A stretch of 5,800 nt of DNA from Prevotellaceae bacterium (GCA_031290755.1 JAITMY010000171.1:1-5800); one strand, 5' to 3'. Numbered from the stretch's first letter, positions 1 through 5,652 are shown. Numbers and translations are program-made. The notes: generated by a model from the sequence alone, not told the origin.

Positions 1-245
1 CGCAGGGCGGTAGAGCGGTAGAGCTTGCCGCCGTAGGCCGGAAAGAGCTGCTGTCCGCCGCTTTTGAGCAGGAAGGCCGCAGGGTCATTCAGCCTGCCGC
101 CCCAGTGCTGAAGGAGCACGGGCGAGCCGACTTTTGCCGTAAAAATCATGGCGGCGTCGTTGGTTTTCACCTCCAGCAGCTCGGTGGATTGGCCGTGGGC
201 GGCGAGGGTGAGGAGCAAAAACATCAAGCTAAGAAGCTGCTTCAT
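1..245 (-). CDS. Probable GH36 alpha-galactosidase, N-terminal part (runs off the left edge)
   Basis: Only the first 81 codons are in the window. The ATG at 245-243 opens a signal peptide (MKQLLSLMFLLLTLAAHGQ), so the protein is exported. The following stretch contains VLLQHWGGRLNDPAAF and LFPAYGGKLYRSTALR. These recall the beta-sandwich N-terminal domain of GH36 alpha-galactosidases, where a strand reading roughly 'GxxLxxxxxGxxL' is followed by an 'AYPxYGG...ALR' segment leading to the substrate-shielding loop. The family removes terminal alpha-linked galactose from oligosaccharides, glycolipids or gums. The GH36 catalytic aspartates lie in the missing C-terminal part, so enzymatic function cannot be confirmed. 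The gene starts 20 bp after the stop of the histidine phosphatase gene, with no promoter-like element between, which suggests co-transcription. The reading frame, start and export signal are clear; the family assignment rests on remembered resemblance and is moderate. Other sugar-active enzymes with a similar N-terminal sandwich are possible. Confidence 0.6.
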   Translation of the reverse strand, partial: MKQLLSLMFLLLTLAAHGQSTELLEVKTNDAAMIFTAKVGSPVLLQHWGGRLNDPAAFLLKSGGQQLFPAYGGKLYRSTAL

Positions 246-265
246 GGTATTTCAATGGTTAGTGG

Positions 266-1543
266 TTAGTTGATTAGCGTTGCATAAAATTTTTCCACAT
301 CGCGCCAGTGGTAGTAGGGCAGCATGTCGCTCTGCACGGGCGGGACAAGGGTTTCGCGCTCGAGGTGCAGGAACTTTACCAGCACGTCGTCCGAGCCATT
401 TTTGCGGTAAAACACCAGCTGGATGTTGCCGCCCATGGGCACCACCTTAAAGTCGCTCCACACCTTGAGAACGCTGTCGGCATCGGCAACGGGGGTGAAG
501 CAGTTGCGGAGGTGGAGCAGGGCGGCCAGCGGCATCACGTTGGTGTCGTGCCCAAAGCGCAGGTCGGCTCCCCTACCCTTGGCGGCAATCACGCTGTTGG
601 CGCTCGCCACGATGTTTTTCAGCTGGGGAATGGCATCGCGCCTCGCCACGCTGCCATGTTGCGGCGAGGGGCCTAAGGTGAGGTACCAGTAGTAGTTTCT
701 GCTTTGCCACAGCTGAAACAGCTCCTCCGGCTCAAAGATATCGTAGAACGAAATGTCCGACTCCGTGTCCTGCATGTCGCTCGTGAGGTAGAACATATCG
801 CCCAAAAACTGCGCAGGTGGCATGAGGTCGCTCACCGTCGAGGTGTCGGTGAAGAGCGAGCACAGCAGCCTGTCGTAGCGCAGCTTGTCTGCAAAGTGGC
901 GGCGCTTTTTTTTGATGTCGGCGCTTAGCCCCGCTATGCTGTCCTCGCTCGGGTTGAGGTATTTCATGTAGAGGTTGTTGGCGTCGCGCAGAATGTGCAG
1001 CTGAGGGTTAAGCTCCTTCATCCGCTCGCAGAAGGCCGCCATGCTAAGGATGCAGCGGGGCACGATGGTGGAGCGGGCGGTGATGGTCGGTGCGCCGCCC
1101 TCGGTGGCAAACACTTCGGGGTAGCTGCGCATCATGCGCTCGGCAATGCCGCGGTGCTGCTGCTCGCCCAGCCGCGATAGGCTACCCTCGCGCCCGTCGG
1201 CGTTGGCGCAGACCTTGCGCACCCGCTCGTGCACCGAGGCGCCCAGCGGGGTAAGCAGCTTCTTGCTGTCGGCTCGGTTGAACAACTCGAGCAGCTTCGC
1301 GTAGTTCGACGCCCTCGTCAAGTAGCGCGAGCCGTGCCGCCCGTAGTGGCTGATGTAGAACGGCGCGTAGCCCGCCGGTGGGGGCGTTTGCGGCGGAATA
1401 TCCTTGTCGGGATACGCATAGTAAAACCCACCGCTTTTTTCAATGGTAGCCAATATTTCCTCACGCGAGGTCTGCCCCCGCAGCGGCGCAATGCCCGTCA
1501 GCAGCAAGGCTACGCCAAAACCTAATAGCTTCAATTTTTTCAT
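266..1543 (-). CDS. Secreted histidine acid phosphatase (branch 2 histidine phosphatase, phytase/MINPP-like)
   Basis: The 425-residue protein begins with a signal peptide (MKKLKLLGFGVALLLTGIAPLRGQ), so it acts in the periplasm or outside. The catalytic motif is HYGRHGSRYLT: R69-H70-G71 with R73, where H70 would be the phosphorylated nucleophile. A further pair of arginines lies in ARSTIVPRCILSM (R157, R163), one of which should help bind phosphate. The C-terminal LRFGHDTNVMPL supplies H332 and D333, the second catalytic histidine and the proton donor. HDTN is the acid-phosphatase/phytase form rather than the HAE form of MINPP-type inositol polyphosphate phosphatases. Length and motif spacing fit a full-length branch 2 enzyme. 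Substrates in the family range from phytate to sugar phosphates, and nothing here selects one. No promoter was found in the 134 bp upstream, so it is probably read from the phosphoesterase gene through the repeat at 1598-1676. The assignment to the superfamily is firm; the substrate is unknown. Confidence 0.9.
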   Translation of the reverse strand: MKKLKLLGFGVALLLTGIAPLRGQTSREEILATIEKSGGFYYAYPDKDIPPQTPPPAGYAPFYISHYGRHGSRYLTRASNYAKLLELFNRADSKKLLTPLGASVHERVRKVCANADGREGSLSRLGEQQHRGIAERMMRSYPEVFATEGGAPTITARSTIVPRCILSMAAFCERMKELNPQLHILRDANNLYMKYLNPSEDSIAGLSADIKKKRRHFADKLRYDRLLCSLFTDTSTVSDLMPPAQFLGDMFYLTSDMQDTESDISFYDIFEPEELFQLWQSRNYYWYLTLGPSPQHGSVARRDAIPQLKNIVASANSVIAAKGRGADLRFGHDTNVMPLAALLHLRNCFTPVADADSVLKVWSDFKVVPMGGNIQLVFYRKNGSDDVLVKFLHLERETLVPPVQSDMLPYYHWRDVEKFYATLIN

Positions 1544-1582
1544 GATGTTTTTGTTTTAATTGTTTGCGTTTATTGTTCATCT

Positions 1583-1691
1583 TTCATTCTTCATCACCCC
1601 CTTTTACCCCCCGCCCCCCTAAAGGGGGAGGCAGTGGGCAAGTGCGAGGGCAAGTCCCCTTAGGGGATTTAGGGGCTTCATTCTTCTTCAC
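1583..1691. repeat. 15-bp near-identical direct repeats flanking the palindromic block
   Basis: TTCATTCTTCATCAC (1583-1597) and TTCATTCTTCTTCAC (1677-1691) match at 14 of 15 positions and lie immediately on either side of the palindromic block 1598-1676. The right copy covers the last codons and the stop of the phosphoesterase gene (coding for its acidic SEEE end). The layout is what a target-site duplication would give, but the sequence is a simple TTC-rich tract, so slippage or chance are alternatives. Confidence 0.45.
1598..1676. repeat. G/C-rich palindromic intergenic repeat (REP/MITE-like)
   Basis: This 79-bp non-coding block is built from C4-5/G4-5 palindromes. CCCCCTAAAGGGGG occupies 1615-1628 and TCCCCTTAGGGGA occupies 1655-1667. 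CCCCTAAA at 1616-1623 is also the exact complement of TTTAGGGG at 1668-1675, so the whole block can fold as a longer branched structure. Blocks with CCCCTAAATCCCC/CCCCTAAAGGGG cores are, from general familiarity, a recurrent intergenic repeat in Bacteroidota genomes. It begins 1 bp beyond the phosphoesterase stop codon and separates that gene from the histidine phosphatase. It could attenuate transcription or stabilise the mRNA end, but there is no adjacent T tract of the kind an intrinsic terminator needs. Copy number in the genome cannot be judged from one window. Confidence 0.6.
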
Positions 1692-3099
1692 TCTTCACTT
1701 TCACCTCCTCCTCGTACACGTTGCCGAAGGCATCGGTTACCACCACCCTCACCGTGCAGCCAGCCTTCTTCGGGTTGTAGTAGAAGAGGCATTGCGACGG
1801 TGCGGGTTCGAGCTTCGGCTTAGCTTCGGGCTTTTCGGGGCCAAAAAAAGTTTTGTAGGCCAGCGGGTCTGTGCCCTTAAAGTTCGTCATTTTGCCACAG
1901 GAAACGCCGTCCTCAAACACCTCCATTTTCCACTCCTCGTTCCAGCCCCAGATGTAGGCCACCACGCTATGTTCGTGGTCGATGGATTGCCCCGGAGGGT
2001 AGAGGCGCAGCTGGTACGTTTTGGGCTGTTTGGTGCCCTTGTAGTAGTAGTTCGCCAGCCGGTTGCCCTGTAGCTGGAACACGCCGTAGCCGTTGGGCGA
2101 GCCGCAGGGGGCAATGTCCGCCGCCCAGCTGTCGCCAAACACCGCGGCAAGGTTGAAGTCGCGCAGGTGGTCGTTCACCTTCACGTAGCCGAGGCGGTGC
2201 GTGTGCCCCGAAAAGAGGAAGGCCTCGTAGCCCTCCAGCAGCTGGTGCAGCTCGCGGTAGTTCTTGATGCCCTTTCCGTTGTACTTTATCGACGGCGCGT
2301 GCAGGCCAATGATGATGAGCTTGTCCTTGTTCACAAAGGCGAGGTCTTTTTTGAGCCACTCCATCTGCTCCTTGCTCACCGCCTCGTCGTAGTCGCTGCG
2401 GGAGCGGTGGATGATGTTGTCTAACGCCACAAAGTGGCACTTGCCGAAGTTGAACGAGTAGTAGGTGGGGCCGAAGTACTGCTCGAAGTAGTGCGCCGCG
2501 CCGAGGTCGTCGTGCACATTCTCGTCGTGGTCGTGGTTGCCGATGACCTGATACGTGGGGAAGGCCAGCTTGCTGAAGGCCTTCACGTAGGCAGGGTACA
2601 GGTTCGGCGCGTTCCAGCAGAGGTCGCCCGCGGTCATGCCCAGAAAGGTAGTGCCTGCGGGAAACTCCTTTTCAACCCCCGCCAGCTCCGCGATGGTTTC
2701 GTTGACAAAGCGCTGCATGTCGCGGCTTTTTTTCGGCTGCGGGTCGGCCAGGGCGATGAGGGTAAAGGTGTCGCGCACCGCCGTTTTTGTCAGCGCAAAG
2801 TTCGCCTCCGTGTCGGCAGTGCTCAGGCTGTCCAGCGGCTGATAGAAGCGCGGGATGTTGCCCTCGTGGGGGATTTTGCAGTCGGCAGGCACGGAGACAA
2901 ACACGAACTTCGCCAGCGGGTGCCGCTTCATTTCGTACTTGCCCGCCTTGTCGGTGGCCACCACGGTGTAGCCGTCGCTCACCACCACGCCCGCGATGCC
3001 GCCGGCGTTGTCCGTAACTGCCCCCCTGATGCTTGCCCCCCACGCAAGCTGCGAGCAGAGCAGCAGGGTAATGCTAATGATGCTAAAGAATTTTTTCAT
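1678..3099 (-). CDS. Secreted calcineurin-like metallophosphoesterase with N- and C-terminal accessory domains
   Basis: The 473-residue protein has a signal peptide (about residues 1-21, ending LAWGA). Residues 22-105 form a beta-rich, carboxypeptidase-regulatory-like domain (IRGAVTDNAGGIAGVVVSDG, then a TDKAGKY turn). The metallophosphatase core spans about 110-345, with metal-site motifs in order: ADPQ (D119, Q121), GDLCWN (D159), GNHD (N188, H189, D190), GLHAP (H267) and SGHTH (H299, H301). Residues from about 355 to the end form the beta-rich C-terminal domain characteristic of this Bacteroidota family. The architecture suggests a two-metal phosphomono- or diesterase in the periplasm or at the cell surface; the substrate is not known. 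Q121 stands where many relatives have the histidine of DxH, and N163 where GDxxxD has its second aspartate. The gene follows the toxin-antitoxin module by 108 bp, with no convincing TAnnTTTG promoter. The highly charged end (EEEVKVKSEEE) is encoded partly by one of the direct repeats around the downstream palindromic block. Confidence 0.9.
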   Translation of the reverse strand: MKKFFSIISITLLLCSQLAWGASIRGAVTDNAGGIAGVVVSDGYTVVATDKAGKYEMKRHPLAKFVFVSVPADCKIPHEGNIPRFYQPLDSLSTADTEANFALTKTAVRDTFTLIALADPQPKKSRDMQRFVNETIAELAGVEKEFPAGTTFLGMTAGDLCWNAPNLYPAYVKAFSKLAFPTYQVIGNHDHDENVHDDLGAAHYFEQYFGPTYYSFNFGKCHFVALDNIIHRSRSDYDEAVSKEQMEWLKKDLAFVNKDKLIIIGLHAPSIKYNGKGIKNYRELHQLLEGYEAFLFSGHTHRLGYVKVNDHLRDFNLAAVFGDSWAADIAPCGSPNGYGVFQLQGNRLANYYYKGTKQPKTYQLRLYPPGQSIDHEHSVVAYIWGWNEEWKMEVFEDGVSCGKMTNFKGTDPLAYKTFFGPEKPEAKPKLEPAPSQCLFYYNPKKAGCTVRVVVTDAFGNVYEEEVKVKSEEE

Positions 3100-3167
3100 C
3101 GTGTACTAAATTAAAGTTTAAACCTTCCCTTACGGGTTACAAAAAAAGCATGCAAACAAAAAAAATA

Positions 3168-3179
3168 GTTTACACGCTT
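3168..3179. repeat. Inverted repeat flanking the toxin-antitoxin module, left arm
   Basis: GTTTACACGCTT is the exact reverse complement of AAGCGTGTAAAC at 4068-4079. It lies 28 bp beyond the toxin stop codon, in the leader of the phosphoesterase gene. Read outwards, both arms are also preceded by ATA: this arm reads ATAGTTTACACGCTT, while the other arm, read on the opposite strand, is ATAGTTTGGTTTACACGCTT, which has five extra bases. Confidence 0.7.
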
Positions 3180-3207
3180 AGGAGAACAACCTTGTCGTCC
3201 ATTCACT

Positions 3208-3612
3208 TTACGCCAGCTCATGCGGCGAAATAATTTTTATGCTGTCTGCTCGGCCAAAGTCTTTTGCATCTCTGGTAACAATTGCTTCGATGTTGTTTTC
3301 CATTGCCACCTGCGCTTGCACGGCATCTTCAAAATCGCCCCACTCCATTTTTATAGCGGCAAGAATGGTGCTTTTATGCACATCAAGGATTTCAAGTATA
3401 GCAACCAAATCTGCCAGCATCTCTAACGCAAGCGCTTTCCCTTTGGCCTTTCTTATCAAGTAAAAAATATCGGTAGCCGCAGAAGCAGAAATATAAGCTT
3501 GCACCTTTTTGCTGTGGATTTTATAAAAGATGTTTTTTGCATCTTCAAAAAAAGGTTCCCTTTTCAAGGAAAAATCTATAACCACATTGGTGTCTATCAG
3601 CACGGTGTTCAT
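3208..3612 (-). CDS. PIN-domain toxin (VapC-like ribonuclease, PIN_3 type)
   Basis: The 134-residue cytoplasmic protein is a complete single PIN domain, a Mg/Mn-dependent RNase fold used by VapC toxins to cut tRNA or other RNAs. It starts with VLIDTNVVIDFSLKREPF (metal ligand D7). D48 follows in SASAATDIFYLIRKAKG, then D93 and D96 in WGDFEDAVQA, and finally D115 in IVTRDAKDFG. All four expected acidic positions are therefore present, so the enzyme looks intact. The DTNxxxDxxLxREPF opening and the TDIFYLIRK segment fit the PIN_3 group common in Bacteroidota. The ATG at 3612-3610 overlaps the stop of the antitoxin gene as ATGA (3609-3612), which points to translational coupling and fits the usual antitoxin-first order. 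The PIN assignment is firm; the RNA target cannot be read from the sequence. Confidence 0.9.
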   Translation of the reverse strand: MNTVLIDTNVVIDFSLKREPFFEDAKNIFYKIHSKKVQAYISASAATDIFYLIRKAKGKALALEMLADLVAILEILDVHKSTILAAIKMEWGDFEDAVQAQVAMENNIEAIVTRDAKDFGRADSIKIISPHELA

Positions 3613-4010
3613 CTATACTTTTCCGCTAAAAATTCATACTGTGCATCGTCCACCTCCTCGTCGGTGTAAGCCTTTCCAAGGCTGTACTTCCGCTTCAAGT
3701 ACTCCCACCTTAGGCGCTCTGTCGGAGCATCGTTGTTATCGGGTTCCTGTTCAAGCAAGGCCTTTTCGGAAAGAATGCCACCCCATTTTCTCATAAACTC
3801 CAAGACGGGGTTTCCTTTTTTTAATCTCTCCGCCTCCTCTACGCTTAACGTGCTTAACTTTTCGACATAGTCATCCAACAAATCACTTTTCCGTGGTTTC
3901 TCTTGCGACGTGATCACCAACTTTACCTGCTTGTTGTACAAATCCGGCAGGGGAAGCGATACCATGCCGTTTGCCGACACCTGTGCGCTTATATGGTATG
4001 TTTGCTGCAT
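3609..4010 (-). CDS. Antitoxin partner of the PIN-domain toxin
   Basis: This 133-residue soluble protein lies directly upstream of, and overlaps, the PIN toxin gene, which is the main evidence for the antitoxin role. Residues 1-36 are beta-rich (YHISAQVSANGMVSLPLPDL, then KQVKLVITS), like the short N-terminal strands of Bacteroidota antitoxins that pair with PIN toxins; this part may dimerise or bind DNA. Residues 41-65 form an acidic, probably helical linker, followed by NPVLEFMRKWGGIL (about 67-80). The C-terminal third is charged and carries two similar segments, WEYLKRKYSLG and YEFLAEKYR, which resemble the toxin-wrapping tail of such antitoxins present twice. It is longer than the usual 70-90-residue VapB. 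I recognise no canonical AbrB, ribbon-helix-helix or Phd signature, so the family name is left open. It probably represses its own promoter together with the toxin, by analogy with other such modules. Confidence 0.75.
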   Translation of the reverse strand: MQQTYHISAQVSANGMVSLPLPDLYNKQVKLVITSQEKPRKSDLLDDYVEKLSTLSVEEAERLKKGNPVLEFMRKWGGILSEKALLEQEPDNNDAPTERLRWEYLKRKYSLGKAYTDEEVDDAQYEFLAEKYR

Positions 4011-4038
4011 AGCGTTGTTTTTTTAATTTGCTACGCCG

Positions 4039-4070
4039 CAAACCTACTACTTTTTTTCCAAAAAAGCAAG
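4039..4070 (-). promoter_or_regulatory. Candidate Bacteroidota promoter and operator for the toxin-antitoxin operon
   Basis: On the minus strand TAGGTTTG (4046-4039) matches the TAnnTTTG -7 consensus exactly. CTTG (4070-4067), 20 bases further upstream, is a three-of-four match to the -33 TTTG. This would start transcription about 20-25 bases before the antitoxin ATG. The spacer contains a perfect T6-CC-A6 inverted repeat (4052-4065), a possible site for autorepression, and the right arm of the 912-bp inverted repeat overlaps the -33 element. Confidence 0.45.
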
Positions 4071-4079
4071 CGTGTAAAC
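4068..4079. repeat. Inverted repeat flanking the toxin-antitoxin module, right arm
   Basis: AAGCGTGTAAAC is the exact reverse complement of GTTTACACGCTT at 3168-3179. It lies 57 bp before the antitoxin ATG and overlaps the proposed -33 element of that operon, so it could be either a cassette end or an operator half-site. Confidence 0.7.
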
Positions 4080-4113
4080 CAAACTATCAAAGAACTTTTT
4101 TTCTTTCGACCGG

Positions 4114-5526
4114 CTACCATTCATCCGTGCGGAACGAGGCCACCGGCAGCCCGCCCTCCACCGTGAAAATTTCGGCAGGCGAGGCGTCGTCAAAGCAGTA
4201 GCGTGCTTCAAGCGGCTCTGCCACTTGGGGCGACATGAGATAGACCTTGTCATCGTACAGCGCGGCGGTGGCGGGGTACCAGCGCTTGTTGGCGCCCGCT
4301 ATCTGAAAGTTGCGAATGTCTTTGCCGTAGGCGGTGAGGCCTGTGGTGGAGCCAAACATCTCGAAGGTGAGCGCCAGCACGCGCCCTTCGTGCGCTACCG
4401 ATTTCAGCTCGGGGCTACGGTAGTGCATTTTTTCCATGCCGTAGGTCTTCGCCAGCGCCCACAGCGCAAGGCGTTCGCCGGCATCCTTCTTTTTTGGGGG
4501 ATGGATGCAGTCGGGGCTGTTGGCGTCCATGAGCACGGCCATGCCGGTGTTGGACAGCTGCAAGCCCTTGGCCTGCGCCTCGCGAATGTAGCCCAAATGG
4601 AATTTTCCGCCTGCGCGGTAGGGCGCAATTTGGCAAAAATAGAACGGGAAATCGCCCTGCCCCCACTGCTTGCGCCACTCGCCCAGCATAGCGGCAAAGA
4701 GCTTTGCGTAGGCTTGCGGTTCGCTGCGGTTGGCCTCGCCCTGATACCACAGCGCACCGCGAATACCGAAGCCCACCAAGGGATGCAGCATGGCGTTGTA
4801 GAGCACGGTGGGCGTGCCGGGTGCCGACTTGATGCTGTCGTTGCTCACCGGCACGGGGCGGTCGGAAATGCCGTGCAGCGATTTCGCCGACATCCACGCC
4901 TCCACGCGCGAGCCGCCCCAGCTGGCGTGCATGATGCCCACCGGCACGTTGAGCGCTTGGTTGATGCGCCGTGCAAAAAAGTAGCCCGTGGCGGTGAAGT
5001 CGAGCGTGGTGGCCGGACTTGCCACCTCCCAGCGCCCCGTGCAGGTGTCCTGCGGGCTTATTTTGGCGGCGCGTTTCACCGTAAAGCAGCGGATGCCCGC
5101 GTTGGCTGATGCGGCAATGGCCTCGCCTGCGCCCTCCACCGGCTGCATGTGCGCGAAGCCTTTCACAGGCATTTCCATGTTGCTCTGGCCGGAGCAAAGC
5201 CACACCTCGCCAACAAGTATGTTGCTGATGGTGGTAGGCTTGCCGTCATCGGCGGTGAGGGTGTAGGGGGTGTAGCCGGCTTTAGGCGTGCTCACCTTCA
5301 CCTGCCATTTGCCCTGAGCGTCGCTCTTGGCGGAGTAGCTTTTTTTGTCCCATGAGGTGGAAACTTTCACGGTGGCATTAGGCTTCGCCCAGCCCCACAC
5401 GGGAGCCTGCACCTCTTGTTGCAGCACCATGTTGTCGCCAAAAAAGGCGGGGAATTTCACCTCAGCTCGCGCCGCACCAGCCGCCACGCACGCGGCAGCT
5501 ACAAAAGAAAAAAAAGTACGCTTCAT
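4114..5526 (-). CDS. Secreted sialate O-acetylesterase-like SGNH hydrolase
   Basis: The 470-residue enzyme is placed in the SASA family (sialate/carbohydrate O-acetylesterase). After a signal peptide (MKRTFFSFVAAACVAAGAARA) comes a beta-sandwich segment (about 22-100, with FPAFFGDNMVLQQ and APVWGWAKPN). The catalytic block I is WLCSGQSNMEMPV with nucleophile S115. ALWYQGEANRSEP follows at 258-270, then the WRKQWGQGDFPFYFCQIAPY block, then DANSPDCIHPPKKKDAGERLALW with D339 and H342 as the remaining triad residues. The C-terminus ends with the family's PVASFRTDEW. Known members remove O-acetyl groups from sialic acid, freeing it for sialidases, though some act on other acetylated sugars, so the substrate is inferred. 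The start at 5526 is preferred to an in-frame ATG at 5595 because it opens directly into the signal peptide and lies just downstream of a good promoter, which the longer reading would place inside the gene. Confidence 0.92.
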   Translation of the reverse strand: MKRTFFSFVAAACVAAGAARAEVKFPAFFGDNMVLQQEVQAPVWGWAKPNATVKVSTSWDKKSYSAKSDAQGKWQVKVSTPKAGYTPYTLTADDGKPTTISNILVGEVWLCSGQSNMEMPVKGFAHMQPVEGAGEAIAASANAGIRCFTVKRAAKISPQDTCTGRWEVASPATTLDFTATGYFFARRINQALNVPVGIMHASWGGSRVEAWMSAKSLHGISDRPVPVSNDSIKSAPGTPTVLYNAMLHPLVGFGIRGALWYQGEANRSEPQAYAKLFAAMLGEWRKQWGQGDFPFYFCQIAPYRAGGKFHLGYIREAQAKGLQLSNTGMAVLMDANSPDCIHPPKKKDAGERLALWALAKTYGMEKMHYRSPELKSVAHEGRVLALTFEMFGSTTGLTAYGKDIRNFQIAGANKRWYPATAALYDDKVYLMSPQVAEPLEARYCFDDASPAEIFTVEGGLPVASFRTDEW

Positions 5527-5549
5527 AGAAAAAAGATTAAATAAGAAAA

Positions 5550-5580
5550 CAAAACTATCAGGAGTAAATTTAGGAGCAAT
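5550..5580 (-). promoter_or_regulatory. Candidate Bacteroidota promoter for the O-acetylesterase gene
   Basis: On the minus strand TAGTTTTG (5557-5550) matches the TAnnTTTG -7 element exactly, and ATTG (5580-5577), 19 bases upstream, matches three of four bases of the -33 TTTG. The predicted start of transcription is around 5543, giving a short A/T-rich leader to the ATG at 5526. It lies downstream of the terminator at 5699-5735, so the esterase gene begins a new transcript. Confidence 0.5.
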
Positions 5581-5652
5581 TTGGCAAGCAAACAAAAGTT
5601 TTCCGTTAAAGTTTTATTGCTATTTATGCTTTTAATGGATTATAACTTTCGT

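Larger units (their letters stand above)
3168..4079. mobile_element. Possible mobile cassette carrying a toxin-antitoxin module
   Basis: The 912-bp segment is bounded by an exact 12-bp inverted repeat, holds only the two toxin-antitoxin genes, and is visibly more A/T-rich than its neighbours (for example 27 of 60 G+C at 3241-3300 against 37 of 60 at 2221-2280). It separates two secreted-hydrolase genes of similar base composition. No transposase or integrase is encoded, and I could not identify a clear target-site duplication outside the arms. If it is mobile it would have to be moved in trans, as MITEs are. This is an inference from structure; the repeat arms might instead be protein-binding sites. 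Confidence 0.3.

Noticed and set aside
6..23. Tandem GCGGTAGA repeat at the left edge
   Set aside because: It lies inside the reading frame of the GH36-like gene (part of LYRSTAL) and is explained by codon use.
1564..2073. Plus-strand frame starting in the palindromic repeat
   Set aside because: It reads through the repeat and antisense to the phosphoesterase and gives no plausible protein family. The repeat is non-coding.
1967..2440. Minus-strand frame of 157 codons inside the phosphoesterase gene
   Set aside because: It is a shifted frame of the phosphoesterase, arginine/proline/alanine-rich and without recognisable motifs. The phosphoesterase frame carries all expected metal motifs there.
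3116..3138. GTTTAAAC palindrome and short AACC/GGTT pairing in the phosphoesterase leader
   Set aside because: The arms are too short and there is no supporting context; it is likely chance in A/T-rich sequence.
4079..4092. Second promoter-like element (TGATAGTTTG on the minus strand) before the toxin-antitoxin genes
   Set aside because: It resembles the esterase -7 region but has one base too few between TA and TTTG. The exact match at 4039-4046 is better placed.
4089..4106. AAAGAA/TTCTTT hairpin after the esterase stop as a terminator
   Set aside because: The stem is only six A/T-rich pairs and too weak to call a terminator with confidence.
4225..5109. Long plus-strand open frame (294 codons) opposite the esterase gene
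   Set aside because: It is antisense to a well-supported gene with clear catalytic motifs, and its translation (rich in H, A, G, R and V) shows no domain. It is a by-product of high G+C codon use. The same applies to the other plus-strand frames, such as 2434-3114 and 308-676.
5527..5595. A 23-residue N-terminal extension of the O-acetylesterase from an upstream in-frame ATG at 5595
   Set aside because: It would bury the signal peptide and place the good -7 promoter element (5550-5557) inside the coding region. The ATG at 5526 opens straight into MKRTFFSF, a typical signal peptide.
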